Below are positions 52,482-61,233 of a stretch of 64,000 bases of DNA, one piece after another (the first letter of the stretch is position 1; every line of letters starts with the position of its first letter). Source of the stretch: Phyllobacterium bourgognense. GTDB taxonomy: Bacteria > Pseudomonadota > Alphaproteobacteria > Rhizobiales > Rhizobiaceae. The notes under the pieces are model-generated. The model did no database searches, was not told the DNA's origin, and saw only the letters and a list, made by a program, of their open reading frames with translations. The stretch covers positions 1 to 64,000 of the forward strand of contig NZ_QPJM01000002.1 in the NCBI RefSeq assembly GCF_003337575.1. The letters run 5' to 3'. The position numbers and the translations under genes were made by a program.

Positions 52482-52535
52482 TCCACCATGCCGTTCACGA
52501 AAATGAAATCCCGGTAAAAATCATATTATTAATGT

Positions 52536-52550
52536 TGACTTTGTTACTCA
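52536..52550 (+). promoter_or_regulatory. Iron-responsive operator (TGA-N9-TCA) before the TonB receptor
   Basis: TGACTTTGTTACTCA fits the rhizobial IRO-box consensus TGA-N9-TCA exactly, 131 bases before the receptor ATG and in an AT-rich stretch. RirA is known to repress iron-uptake genes at such boxes when iron is plentiful. Occupation by RirA is inferred. Confidence 0.6.
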
Positions 52551-52681
52551 ACTTTTAGTAGTGAACAGTTGTACAGCGTGAACACACGCTTTCATTTGCT
52601 CAGCAAGCCACTGACCCACAACGGTATTTTCGTGTGACGTAAGCCAGCCAGGCATTCTCTTTGGGTTTGGGGAACTGGGAT

Positions 52682-54952
52682 ATGGCTGGAAAGAATCTGC
52701 TTGCACGCCTCGTGTGTGGCGGCGCCGGTACATTGGTGATGGTCGGGCTGAGCGCTGGCGCATCGATGGCGCAAAACACCACAAAAGCTGGCGACAATAT
52801 TGAACTGGAAACAATCGTCGTAAAAGGGGCGCGTCCGAAAGCCGCCGAGGGTGAAAAATCACCATTGACTACGGTGACTGACCGGCAAGAGATTCAGGAG
52901 CGCATGGTCGAGAGTTTCGAGGATCTTGGGCGCCGCGTCGATGCTGGCGTCAATTTCAACACGCAAAACAACAGCATCAACCTGCGAGGCCTCGATGAGA
53001 ATCGTGTCCTGACGACGGTCGACGGCATACGTGTGCCGTGGCTGACCGACCCGCGGAGCAATTCGGGCGGGCTGAACGCGGTGGATTTCGATGGGCTTTC
53101 GGCGATCGATATTACCAAGGGTGCTGATTCCAGCCGCTACGGCTCGGGCGCTCTGGGCGGCGTCGTACAGCTGCAGACGCTCGATCCGGAGGACCTTTTG
53201 ACGGACGGACGCAATTGGGGTGCTATAACCAAGGGCGTCTATGACAGTGCCGACCGGAGCTGGCGCACGAATGCTGCGGTCGCAGCGCGCGCCAACGATA
53301 CGGAATTCCTGATCCAGGGCGGCTACAGGCAAGGCCATGAATTCGAAAATATGGGCGACGTTGGCGGTTATGGCGCAACGCGAACCGAGGCCAATCCATT
53401 AGACTTCGACCAAGGCAATTTTCTCGCCAAGATTTATCAGAATGTCGATGGCGGCCATCGGTTCGGCATAACCGGCGAATATTTCAAGCGCGATGCGGAC
53501 ATCGATGACAAGATCGGTTCGACGGCAAGCTACGTTCGAGGAAGTCTCGAATCCGGGGACGATGTCGAGCGCAAGCGGATATCTGCGAGTTACGACTATA
53601 TCTCGCCGGATAAGACGGGCTGGATCGATGAGGCGCATGCCATAGCCTATTGGCAGCAGCAGATCCTCACCAAGACAACAGACGGCGTTCGCCTCCGCGA
53701 TGGCCGGTCGTTCATCATCCGCGGAGACCCTTTCTTTTACGGCTATCCCTCCGGCATCTACACACGTGACAACGAGCTGAAGCAGGACAGCTACGGCCTC
53801 ACCGGCAATGTTCTAAAAAGCACCGAGATCGGCAATCTTACACACACGTTCCGTGTCGGCGGAGAAATCTACCGCCAGGACCTGCACCAATATTCCGCGG
53901 GCGTCGACAATTGTCCCGATGTCGATTGGTCCACGATCCCACAACCTTTCGGTCCGCAATCGTGCCGGATGCTGCATTCAAATTCATCCGATATGCCAGA
54001 CGTCGAATCCCTCGCAGTCGGTCTCTATGCCGAGGATGACATCGATGTCCTGAATGGCCGAGTGACAATCACACCCGGCGGACGTTTTGACTGGTATGAT
54101 CATCGCCCGCAATCGACTGCTGCTTATGAGGCTGGTCCCAATTTCGACGGTACGATACCTTCCTCCAACAGCGACTCGCGCTTCTCTCCCAAGCTCCGCG
54201 CAACGTGGCATGCTGCTCCGGACCTCGACTTCTACGCTCAGTGGGCGCAGGGTTTCCGCGCTCCGACCGCGCTTGAACTCTTCCAGAATTACGGTGCGCC
54301 CGGCTCCTACGCCAGAATCGGAAATCCTGATCTTAAGCCCGAAACCAGCAATGGATTTGAAATCGGCGCGAAACTCGAAAACGAGACCTATGGTTTTGGC
54401 GGAAGCATCTTCAACAATTACTACCGCAACTTCATCGAGGAAGTGACGATCGCGCCGCCTGGCGGTGAATTTCCGGTCGGCGGTATTACGGGTTATGCCA
54501 ATCTCGACCGCGTCCAGATTTATGGAGCGGAATTGCGTGGCCACGTGAATTTTGCCGATCATTGGCGCACCTGGGCCTCGGTCGCATGGACAGTCGGCAA
54601 GGATACCGAGAACGACGAATATCTGAATTCGGTGCCGCCGGTTCGTGCGATCGTCGGGCTTGGATACGCGGTAGAGGATTGGGGTAGCGACGTGTCGCTG
54701 ACCATGGCCTCGCGCCGTGACAAGGTCAGCGACGGCGGTTTCGTTGCCCCCGGCTATGCGTTGGTCGATACTACCCTCTGGTGGGAACCAACGTTCGCCA
54801 AGGGAATGAAGCTTCAGGCGGGCATTTTCAATGTCTTCGACACGAAATACTGGAACGCGCTCGATGTGCCGGATTCAATTTCGCCTGCAATCGCAGATCG
54901 CTATACGGAAGTTGGCCGCAGTTTCCGTGTTTCGTTGACGCAGAAGTTCTAG
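52682..54952 (+). CDS. TonB-dependent haem/haemoglobin-type outer-membrane receptor
   Basis: Outer-membrane receptor of 756 residues. A signal peptide ends at ASMAQ near 30; the TonB box is IELETIVVKG near 40; the plug domain follows (VNFNTQNNSINLRGLDENRVLTTVDG near 92, GADSSRYGSGALGGVV near 146); the barrel ends in the C-terminal aromatic FRVSLTQKF. FRAPTALELF and, 23 residues on, NPDLKPETS are the haem-receptor motifs, but no His lies between them as it does in HemR-type proteins. Closest in style to HmuR/ShmR. Ligand therefore uncertain. Confidence 0.8.
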   Translation: MAGKNLLARLVCGGAGTLVMVGLSAGASMAQNTTKAGDNIELETIVVKGARPKAAEGEKSPLTTVTDRQEIQERMVESFEDLGRRVDAGVNFNTQNNSINLRGLDENRVLTTVDGIRVPWLTDPRSNSGGLNAVDFDGLSAIDITKGADSSRYGSGALGGVVQLQTLDPEDLLTDGRNWGAITKGVYDSADRSWRTNAAVAARANDTEFLIQGGYRQGHEFENMGDVGGYGATRTEANPLDFDQGNFLAKIYQNVDGGHRFGITGEYFKRDADIDDKIGSTASYVRGSLESGDDVERKRISASYDYISPDKTGWIDEAHAIAYWQQQILTKTTDGVRLRDGRSFIIRGDPFFYGYPSGIYTRDNELKQDSYGLTGNVLKSTEIGNLTHTFRVGGEIYRQDLHQYSAGVDNCPDVDWSTIPQPFGPQSCRMLHSNSSDMPDVESLAVGLYAEDDIDVLNGRVTITPGGRFDWYDHRPQSTAAYEAGPNFDGTIPSSNSDSRFSPKLRATWHAAPDLDFYAQWAQGFRAPTALELFQNYGAPGSYARIGNPDLKPETSNGFEIGAKLENETYGFGGSIFNNYYRNFIEEVTIAPPGGEFPVGGITGYANLDRVQIYGAELRGHVNFADHWRTWASVAWTVGKDTENDEYLNSVPPVRAIVGLGYAVEDWGSDVSLTMASRRDKVSDGGFVAPGYALVDTTLWWEPTFAKGMKLQAGIFNVFDTKYWNALDVPDSISPAIADRYTEVGRSFRVSLTQKF

Positions 54953-54960
54953 ATGCCTCT

Positions 54961-54987
54961 GATCTCCCCTCCAGGTGGGGGGAGATC
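54961..54987. terminator. Hairpin between convergent receptor and cupin genes
   Basis: GATCTCCCC (54961-54969) and GGGGAGATC (54979-54987) are perfect inverted arms. No T-run follows on the plus strand. It may act as a bidirectional terminator or be a REP-type element, whose CTCCCC...GGGGAG form is common between convergent rhizobial genes. Confidence 0.55.
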
Positions 54988-54994
54988 AACAAAT

Positions 54995-55339
54995 TTACTC
55001 AAGCCATTCGGTTACGAACACCTCGTTGGCGTGGATATCGATTGTCTCCAAAACGCCCGGCCCGAGGTTTTCAAACTTGTGCGGCGTGTTGGCGGGCGAG
55101 ACGACGATCTGACCTTCATGAGCATCGATGATTTCATCCCCGACAGTAAACCGCGCACGGCCTTTGCGGATAATGAATGTCTCAGTGTAGGGATGTTTGT
55201 GCAGCCGCGGCCCTGCGCCAACCCGCTCCTGGTGATTGAAAATCACCGAAACGCTGGCTCCGTAAGGCTTGCCCGTGACCTCTCCCTGCCAATTCTCGGG
55301 ATCGGTCGCCCAGACATCGCGTTCTATTATTTGCGGCAT
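54995..55339 (-). CDS. Cupin-domain protein
   Basis: Protein of 114 residues forming one double-stranded beta-helix. Cupin motif 1 is visible as PRLHKHPYTETFIIRKGRARF near 43-63 (His, His and Glu metal ligands) and motif 2 as SPANTPHKFENLGPG near 78-92 (His). It binds a metal, but the reaction is unknown. The ATG at 55339 has GGAG 8 bases upstream; the frame extends further without similarity. Single gene, convergent with the TonB receptor. Confidence 0.85.
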   Translation of the reverse strand: MPQIIERDVWATDPENWQGEVTGKPYGASVSVIFNHQERVGAGPRLHKHPYTETFIIRKGRARFTVGDEIIDAHEGQIVVSPANTPHKFENLGPGVLETIDIHANEVFVTEWLE

Positions 55340-55488
55340 TTTTGGTCTCCTTGTCTCGCCGATGCAAAATAATCGTGGCACAATCACCTGACAAGAACCG
55401 ATGTGTTCCCGATCACTGCAGTGACATTGATGGTATCAATCAACAAATGTGACGTGACAGCCAGTTGAAGCTGGCCTAGAGCAGATCA

Positions 55489-56235
55489 ATGGACGAACAA
55501 ATATATCAACGGCAATCGGTTCCCTCCGATCCAGGCCGTGCGCGCACCCAGTTCTGGGAAGGCTTCGCCAAAGGCCTGCCCATCATGATAGCTTCGGCGC
55601 CATTCGGGCTGCTGTTTGGTGCGCTGGCCGTCGATAATGGGTTCACCGTGTTTCAGGCCGTGTTGATGAGCGCCGCGATTTTTGGCGGTGCAAGCCAGAT
55701 GGTCGGTATCGAACTGTTCGGCCACAATGTCCCTGCCTGGCTGATCGTCTTTTCCATTTTTGCCGTAAATTTCCGCCATGTGCTCTATTCGGCGGCGGTG
55801 GGACGGCGCATTGGCCACTTCAAACCGCTCCAGAGCGCTCTCAGCTATTTCCTTTTGACCGATCCCCAGTATGCGGAAACCGAGAAGCGCGCGGAATCCA
55901 GGAAGCCGGTGACCTTTATCTGGTACCTTGGCGTCGCCACGCCGATTTACGTAATGTGGGTCACAGAAGCCTGGATCGGGGGTTTATTCGGCAATCTGAT
56001 ATCCGACCCGCATGCTCTTGGAATCGATATGCTGCTGCCGATCTATTTTCTTGGGCTGGTCATGGGGTTTCGCAAGCGCGATAACTGGGCGGCGATCGTC
56101 ACTGCCAGCGCCTTAGTCTCAATCATTGCCTATAAGACGATTGGCTCGCCCTGGCACGTCAGTATTGGCGCTCTTGCTGGCATTCTGATGGCCGTGGTTG
56201 TCGCCAAACCAGAACAAGCCAAGGAGCGGAACTGA
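55489..56235 (+). CDS. azlC: AzlC-family branched-chain amino acid exporter, large subunit
   Basis: Membrane protein of 248 residues with about six to seven helices. AzlC (YgaZ) pairs with AzlD (YgaH) to export branched-chain amino acids. The N-terminal GFAKGLPIMIASAPFGLLFGALA near residue 25 and SAAIFGGASQMVGIELFG near 62 are signature segments, as is NFRHVLYSAA near 95. It overlaps azlD by one base (TGATG). Confidence 0.88.
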   Translation: MDEQIYQRQSVPSDPGRARTQFWEGFAKGLPIMIASAPFGLLFGALAVDNGFTVFQAVLMSAAIFGGASQMVGIELFGHNVPAWLIVFSIFAVNFRHVLYSAAVGRRIGHFKPLQSALSYFLLTDPQYAETEKRAESRKPVTFIWYLGVATPIYVMWVTEAWIGGLFGNLISDPHALGIDMLLPIYFLGLVMGFRKRDNWAAIVTASALVSIIAYKTIGSPWHVSIGALAGILMAVVVAKPEQAKERN

Positions 56236-56528
56236 TGTCCTCGATAACGTGGATCATAATCGCCGGCGCAGTTCTGACGTTCCTGACGCGTATCGGCGGT
56301 CATCTGGTGCTCTCGCGCTTCGAGCGCATTCATCCTCGTGTCGAAGTCGCGCTCAATGCGGTGCCTGCCGCGGTTTTAACGACGCTTGTTGCCCCTGCCG
56401 CGGCAGAAGCCGACTGGCGCGGATTGATCGCGCTTGCCTTCGCCGGTCTTGTGGCTCTGCGCTTCAATGCGCTGACCATGTTTCTCGCTGGCGGAGCGGT
56501 GATTATCCTGCTGCGCCAATTCTCCTGA
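56235..56528 (+). CDS. azlD: AzlD-family transporter small subunit
   Basis: Membrane protein of 97 residues with three to four helices, the AzlD partner of AzlC. The conserved early TFLTRIGGHLVLSRF near 15-29 and VEVALNAVPAAVLTTLVAP near 36-54 are typical. Translationally coupled to azlC (TGATG). It ends 7 bases from the convergent aminopeptidase gene. Confidence 0.87.
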   Translation: MSSITWIIIAGAVLTFLTRIGGHLVLSRFERIHPRVEVALNAVPAAVLTTLVAPAAAEADWRGLIALAFAGLVALRFNALTMFLAGGAVIILLRQFS

Positions 56529-56535
56529 TTACAAA

Positions 56536-58371
56536 CTAGCTCTCATGACCGAAGGGCTCGGTCGCGCTGATCAGCCATTCGCGCGCCGGGCCATTCGTGT
56601 GCGGCAGCAAAGCCTCGCGAACCCTCGCGTGATACGCATCCAGCCAAATAAGCTCTTCCCGTATCAACAGGCTGGTATCGATCAGCCGTCTGTCGATCGG
56701 GCAGAGCGTAATCGTCTCAAAACCCATCATCGGGATATCGCCACCTTCCGGCACTTCCGGCTCCGTGACGATCAACAGGTTTTCGGTACGGATGCCATAG
56801 GCGCCGGGCTTGTAGTAGCCGGGCTCGTTGGAAAGGATCATGCCCGGCAGCAGTTCATGCGTGCCCCGTTTCGAGATACTCTGCGGCCCTTCATGCACAG
56901 ACAGGAATGAACCCACCCCGTGCCCGGTACCATGGCCATAATCATATCCCTGTTTCCACAGAGCGATGCGGGCAAGCACATCGATATCCATACCGCGTGT
57001 TCCCTTCGGAAAGCGCGCAGTCGAAATGGCAATCATGCCCTTGAGCACCAGTGTGAATTTGCGCTTCATATCATCTGACGGCTTGCCGATCGGCAGCGTG
57101 CGGGTGATGTCGGTGGTCCCGTCGCGATATTGGCCGCCGCTATCGATCAGATAGAGCTCACCGTCCTCCAATGTGCGGTTTGAAGCTGTGCTGACACGGT
57201 AATGCGCAAAGGCTCCATTCGGTCCAGCCCCCGAAATGCTGTCGAATGAGAGATTTTCCAGTGGCATCTGGAAGCTCTCCGCCACAGTCTGGCGGGTTTC
57301 TTCCAGTTTCGTCGCCGCGATGATCTCATCGATTGTGCCCGGCGCCTGGCTATCGATCCAGGAAAGGAAGGATACCATTGCCACGCCATCGCGCTCGTGC
57401 GATTTGCGTGCGCCTTCAAGCTCGACCGCGTTCTTGAGCGCGCGCGGCAACCGCGCCGGGTCGAGGCCGTCCACTACTTTCCCGCCGGCTTTTTCGATGA
57501 TCAGACGCAGCTTTTCTGCCGCCAGCGCCGGATCGAGCATCACGGTCTTGCCCTCGGCGGCAAAGCCCGCAACGTCTCCTTCAAGGGTCGACGGTGCGCG
57601 CAACGTCGAAAGCTGGGTGAGATAGGCTTCCGTTTCGATCGGCAGCTTGCGCTTGTCGATAAAAAGCAGCGGTTCGCCCGATGCCGGAATCAGCGCGAAG
57701 GCGAGGGGAAGGGGCGTGTTGCTGACATCATTGCCGCGAATATTGAAAGCCCAGGCAATAGAGGATGGATCCGTGAGGATCGTCGCATCGGCTTTGGCTT
57801 TGGCAACGGCTTCGGCCAGTTCATGCAGCTTCTGGCTTGCCAGCTTGCCTGCATATTTCTCCGGCTGGATCGTGACGGCTTCCAGCGGCGGAGCTGGCTG
57901 ATCGTCCCAGATCAAGTCGACCAGATTGTCTTTAACCGCAACGAGAGTGCCGCCGTTTTTCTCAAGAGCCTCGCGTAACGCTTTGGTTTCGCTGATCGTG
58001 TGCAGCCAAGGGTCAAAGCCCATGGTGAGCTTCTTGTCGACATTGCGCAGCCACACCGAAGGTGGCGTATCGACAAGACTTTCGATAGTGAAAACATTCG
58101 GGTCGGTCTGCTCAACGGCCTGCAACGTATAGCGGCCGTCCACGAACAGATAGGCCTTGTATTTCATAATCAGAGCAACGCCGGCAGAGCCGGTAAAACC
58201 CGTCAGCCAAGCCAGACGGCGGGCGCGGGCAGGCACATATTCGCCCTGGTGTTCATCGGCGCGCGGCACGAGAAAACCATCGAGGCCAAGGTTTTCGAGT
58301 TCAGCGCGCAACTTGGCGACACGGGGCCCTCCGGTAGCAGGATTGCTTGCGACCTCAAACGACTGGAACAT
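56536..58371 (-). CDS. Xaa-Pro aminopeptidase (aminopeptidase P, APP1 type)
   Basis: Metallopeptidase of 611 residues, like eukaryotic cytosolic aminopeptidase P1 with three domains. Two creatinase-like N-terminal domains (LDGFLVPRADEHQGEYVP near 30; TGSAGVALI near 63) precede the pita-bread catalytic domain. Metal ligands are seen in LIDSGGQYRDGTTDITRT near 408 (two Asp), GTGHGVGSFLSVHEGPQ near 475 (His), NEPGYY near 510 (Glu) and RTENLL near 524 (Glu). It removes N-terminal residues next to proline. The ATG at 58371 was chosen over a longer extension. Confidence 0.92.
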   Translation of the reverse strand: MFQSFEVASNPATGGPRVAKLRAELENLGLDGFLVPRADEHQGEYVPARARRLAWLTGFTGSAGVALIMKYKAYLFVDGRYTLQAVEQTDPNVFTIESLVDTPPSVWLRNVDKKLTMGFDPWLHTISETKALREALEKNGGTLVAVKDNLVDLIWDDQPAPPLEAVTIQPEKYAGKLASQKLHELAEAVAKAKADATILTDPSSIAWAFNIRGNDVSNTPLPLAFALIPASGEPLLFIDKRKLPIETEAYLTQLSTLRAPSTLEGDVAGFAAEGKTVMLDPALAAEKLRLIIEKAGGKVVDGLDPARLPRALKNAVELEGARKSHERDGVAMVSFLSWIDSQAPGTIDEIIAATKLEETRQTVAESFQMPLENLSFDSISGAGPNGAFAHYRVSTASNRTLEDGELYLIDSGGQYRDGTTDITRTLPIGKPSDDMKRKFTLVLKGMIAISTARFPKGTRGMDIDVLARIALWKQGYDYGHGTGHGVGSFLSVHEGPQSISKRGTHELLPGMILSNEPGYYKPGAYGIRTENLLIVTEPEVPEGGDIPMMGFETITLCPIDRRLIDTSLLIREELIWLDAYHARVREALLPHTNGPAREWLISATEPFGHES

Positions 58372-58706
58372 GGGAATTTGGACCTCTTTGGCTAGCGTAT
58401 GACCCCAAAAATCTTTGCGATTTTTTGAACAAGGATCATGCGCCAATGATAGGGTCGAAACCTAGCCTCCCGTTTTCACGCACGCAATGGAGGAGTGCAT
58501 TTGGCAACCGATTTAATCGGGGTTCAGATGCTTGTCCTGGACGAACATTGGATTGCTATCTCACCATCCAGCGTTCGAGCAAAGTGCGTGCGCCGTCTTG
58601 ACTGCCGCTAATAATTTCAACCGATTCGATTCAACTAGTGATGTGTAGACAAGCATCGGATTTTCCCGACAATAAGCGCTGATCGGTGGGTTAAGGGATC
58701 TTTTTG
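58372..58706. other. Intergenic stretch at the edge of the toxin island
   Basis: 335 bases between the aminopeptidase gene and the small secreted protein. No gene, repeat or terminator was recognised. It must contain the leftward promoter of the aminopeptidase and the rightward promoter of the secreted protein. Confidence 0.4.
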
Positions 58707-59150
58707 ATGCAAAAGTCATTGTTTAAGTTGATTGTTGCGCTGATCCCGATTTTTCTCCCTATATCGCTGGCTTTGGCCGAAACTACCAATGTGGAAATGC
58801 TGCTAGGGTATTGGGGCACCAGTCTACCCAATGGCAAAGGTGTAATCTATCATTTTACTCGAACGAAAATGATCGCTTCTCTCTACGACGAATCTAGAAA
58901 TTTTGTATCAGAAGAACTGAATACAAGTGTTAAATATATGCCCTTTTTCCAAGTAGCAGGCATAGATCAATCAATTGGTATCAAGTTTGATAACGGCGGC
59001 GGCTTTTTGGCAATCTTCAAAGACGGCAATCGTGTATACCTCGACTTCATGGGCACTGCTGCTGATGAACCTGGTAACGCGGGCGGGCATTTCTTGGTCA
59101 GGCTCTCAGAAAAATCGCCGCACCGGCCTGTCAAAGATAAGTCGTTTTAG
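58707..59150 (+). CDS. Small secreted protein of unknown function
   Basis: Protein of 147 residues. A signal peptide (KSLFKLIVALIPIFLPISLALA, cleaved near residue 24) precedes a mature part with a beta-rich look (VEMLLGYWGTSLPNGKGVIY, then VYLDFMGTAADE). The region MLLGYWGT is reminiscent of small lipocalin-like domains but no family can be assigned. Base composition is more AT-rich than neighbours. I used ATG 58707 rather than the TTG before it. It is the only plus-strand gene in the island and faces the toxin/immunity-like pair. Confidence 0.6.
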   Translation: MQKSLFKLIVALIPIFLPISLALAETTNVEMLLGYWGTSLPNGKGVIYHFTRTKMIASLYDESRNFVSEELNTSVKYMPFFQVAGIDQSIGIKFDNGGGFLAIFKDGNRVYLDFMGTAADEPGNAGGHFLVRLSEKSPHRPVKDKSF

Positions 59151-59382
59151 AACCAGCAAAATGGAGAATGCCGCATCGTCTATGCGACATCCGTTTTCTG
59201 GGCGGCCAAGTCAATGCTGCCAAGGATGAAATTCACCTTTGCTTTGACGAATGCGGTAACGCTTATTGAGTTCGTTGATTTTTGAGCGGTCTGTGACTTC
59301 GATTTGCTTGAGATGTTTGTCCCGTCGTTAGATGCATCGCAACGCTCCGACGTCGAGGGGTAGTTCATGTGCACGTAGTCGT
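59151..59382. other. Gap between secreted protein and immunity-like gene
   Basis: About 230 bases with no supported gene. A 78-codon minus-strand frame (59180-59416) runs through it but overlaps the 3' end of the immunity-like gene and lacks a credible start signal. It may be a decayed gene remnant; nothing else is seen. Confidence 0.4.
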
Positions 59383-60081
59383 CTATAGCTCCAGTGGAAA
59401 CGGCGTCTGTTCCCATACTCTTTCGTATTTCAGGTTTTTGACCGTCTTTGCCTCGAGCTCATGCAGGATCCTCGCCAATTCCTGCCGGTCACGGGAAACC
59501 AGCGCCGGATAGAATGTAGGGTAGAACACGTCCATGGCCCGCCGAATCTCCATGGGTTTCATCAACGTTGCGTCGATGATTTCGATTGCCTGATCGAGAT
59601 CGCCGGTCGCAACGGCCATGAGCAGCCGGGCATAGGGATAGACGCTCAATGGCATCAGATTATTCTCGGGCCGCGCGCAAAATGCGATCATCTGGTCAAG
59701 CGTAGTGATGGAACGCAGGGTCTCCAACGCAACGTCCATAACTCTTACCAGATGCTCCAGGCTGGGCGGGTTGTCGATCATCCAGTGAATGAATTTTGGG
59801 TCCGCCTTTCTCTGTCTCGCCAGATCATCGTCTAGTCCCTCGAACGAAAAATACGCAAGGTCCGTTCCCCAGCCCATGCCCAGTCTGGCGGAAGCATCGA
59901 ATATCAATGACACACTGGTCGATGGAACGAACAGTTTCGGGTCACTGCCACGGTCGATGACAATGCCGCGGGTGAAGTGATGCACCGGCGTGATAAGGAG
60001 ATAGCGCCCGACTAGCGCCAGGTCCGCGTGGCGCTGAAGGAGAGGCTGGACGATTTGGCGGACCTGGGCGATCGTCGTCAT
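59383..60081 (-). CDS. Putative immunity protein partner of the adjacent toxin
   Basis: Soluble protein of 232 residues with no signal and no membrane segment. The first half (YLLITPVHHFTRGIVIDRGSD near 28-48) is beta-rich and the second half is helical and acidic. No known family was recognised. The reason to call it an immunity protein is context: it directly follows a polymorphic-toxin-type gene and overlaps it by 4 bases (ATGA), so the two are made together. It contains no enzymatic motif. It could also be an adaptor or chaperone. Confidence 0.55.
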   Translation of the reverse strand: MTTIAQVRQIVQPLLQRHADLALVGRYLLITPVHHFTRGIVIDRGSDPKLFVPSTSVSLIFDASARLGMGWGTDLAYFSFEGLDDDLARQRKADPKFIHWMIDNPPSLEHLVRVMDVALETLRSITTLDQMIAFCARPENNLMPLSVYPYARLLMAVATGDLDQAIEIIDATLMKPMEIRRAMDVFYPTFYPALVSRDRQELARILHELEAKTVKNLKYERVWEQTPFPLEL

Positions 60082-61148
60082 TCGAACGGTCTCATTCCGA
60101 CGACAAAAAATTGCATGCCCTCGCCAAAATTGCGGGCCACAATCCCCCCGATTTCGTCGAGTCGGGGGAAGGTAATTTCGTTGTCTCCGGTCTTCGGATC
60201 ATAGACGCAGACAAGCTTGTCGGACGCCCTGTCATACACGTCGATTCGTATCGTGTCAGGGCCGTGCGGCACCCAGGGCTCCTTCCCGGTCGAACGATTA
60301 GTCCCTCCAACCTGTGCAACTCCCGATTTCAGTAGCGACTTCTCCGCCTTCAAATTTGGATTCCCGATACTCCTTACCTTCAGCGCGACTTCATAATGGA
60401 TGTGTGTGCCCCGATTTGCCATTGAATCAAATTTCGAAACCGCGTCGACCTCCGCGGTCGCCTGATTGAGCAGTTCCTGCACTGTCAAATAGTTCGGACA
60501 ATGCTTGATTACCTCATCACGTGACAGCGTGCCAACGGCTACCTTCGTCTCATCCTTGTCGAGCGAATAGGAACGGGCGCGCGCCGATATAATGGGTATC
60601 AGGGTGGTGTCGGGTCCAATCTCCGTAGCCAGCCGGTTGTATTCCTGAATATGGCTGTCGATGTCATCGGTCCAATCCATGCCGTCGATGATTTCAGAAA
60701 GGGCCGATACTCCGGGAATCCTGCGCACACGTGGGCGTACAGCGCGCATCGCCTCGCCAATCCATGAACCGGTCGAAGGCCCCTTCGCGGGAGCGGTTGT
60801 GGCAGGCTGGCTATTGGTAGCAGCATCCGCCGTCGCGCCGGTTTTGATCGGATCGACAGATGGGCTGGATCGGCCCGAGCCAAAACCCCCACCGCCATCT
60901 GTCCACTGCCCGCCATCGGGATTTCCCGCCGGCACGCGTGGCTGGTCAGGGTGATACCGCCGTAAAATATCCTCCGTGATACGCAGCCTGCTACGCCAGA
61001 AATCGTAGCCGAGTTCTGCTCCCCGAATATCCTTCGGCAGATAGGAATTGGGCGGCGCCTGCCGCATCGCTTTCAGTTCAGCGGCGGCTTGTTCAACGCG
61101 AAATCTATGATGATAAACTTGGGAAAGGTCATATTCGTAATCTCTCAT
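60078..61148 (-). CDS. Polymorphic-toxin-like protein with PD-(D/E)XK-type nuclease end
   Basis: Protein of 356 residues. After a helical N-terminus (to about 85) comes the linker RVPAGNPDGGQWTDGGGG, a motif that in alphaproteobacteria marks the junction to variable C-terminal toxin domains; it is followed by a low-complexity Ser/Ala/Thr stretch. The C-terminal about 130 residues have GTHIHYEVALKV, DTIRIDVYDR and KLVCVYDPKTGDNEITFPR, compatible with the D-(x)n-D/E-x-K core of a restriction-endonuclease fold, and end in FFVVGMRPFE. It would be a DNA or RNA nuclease effector. AAGGA lies 9 bases before the ATG. No export signal is seen. Confidence 0.65.
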   Translation of the reverse strand: MRDYEYDLSQVYHHRFRVEQAAAELKAMRQAPPNSYLPKDIRGAELGYDFWRSRLRITEDILRRYHPDQPRVPAGNPDGGQWTDGGGGFGSGRSSPSVDPIKTGATADAATNSQPATTAPAKGPSTGSWIGEAMRAVRPRVRRIPGVSALSEIIDGMDWTDDIDSHIQEYNRLATEIGPDTTLIPIISARARSYSLDKDETKVAVGTLSRDEVIKHCPNYLTVQELLNQATAEVDAVSKFDSMANRGTHIHYEVALKVRSIGNPNLKAEKSLLKSGVAQVGGTNRSTGKEPWVPHGPDTIRIDVYDRASDKLVCVYDPKTGDNEITFPRLDEIGGIVARNFGEGMQFFVVGMRPFE

Positions 61149-61233
61149 GAAATAAATCCTTTAAAAAGAATATATTCCTATAATCGATCAAGGCTGTCAA
61201 TGGGAATGTGAGAATGCCACTCCAAAAAAGCTT

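Noticed and set aside
59180-59416. 78-codon minus-strand frame downstream of the immunity-like gene
   Set aside because: Overlaps the end of the immunity-like gene, lacks a start signal and has no recognisable features; at most a remnant.
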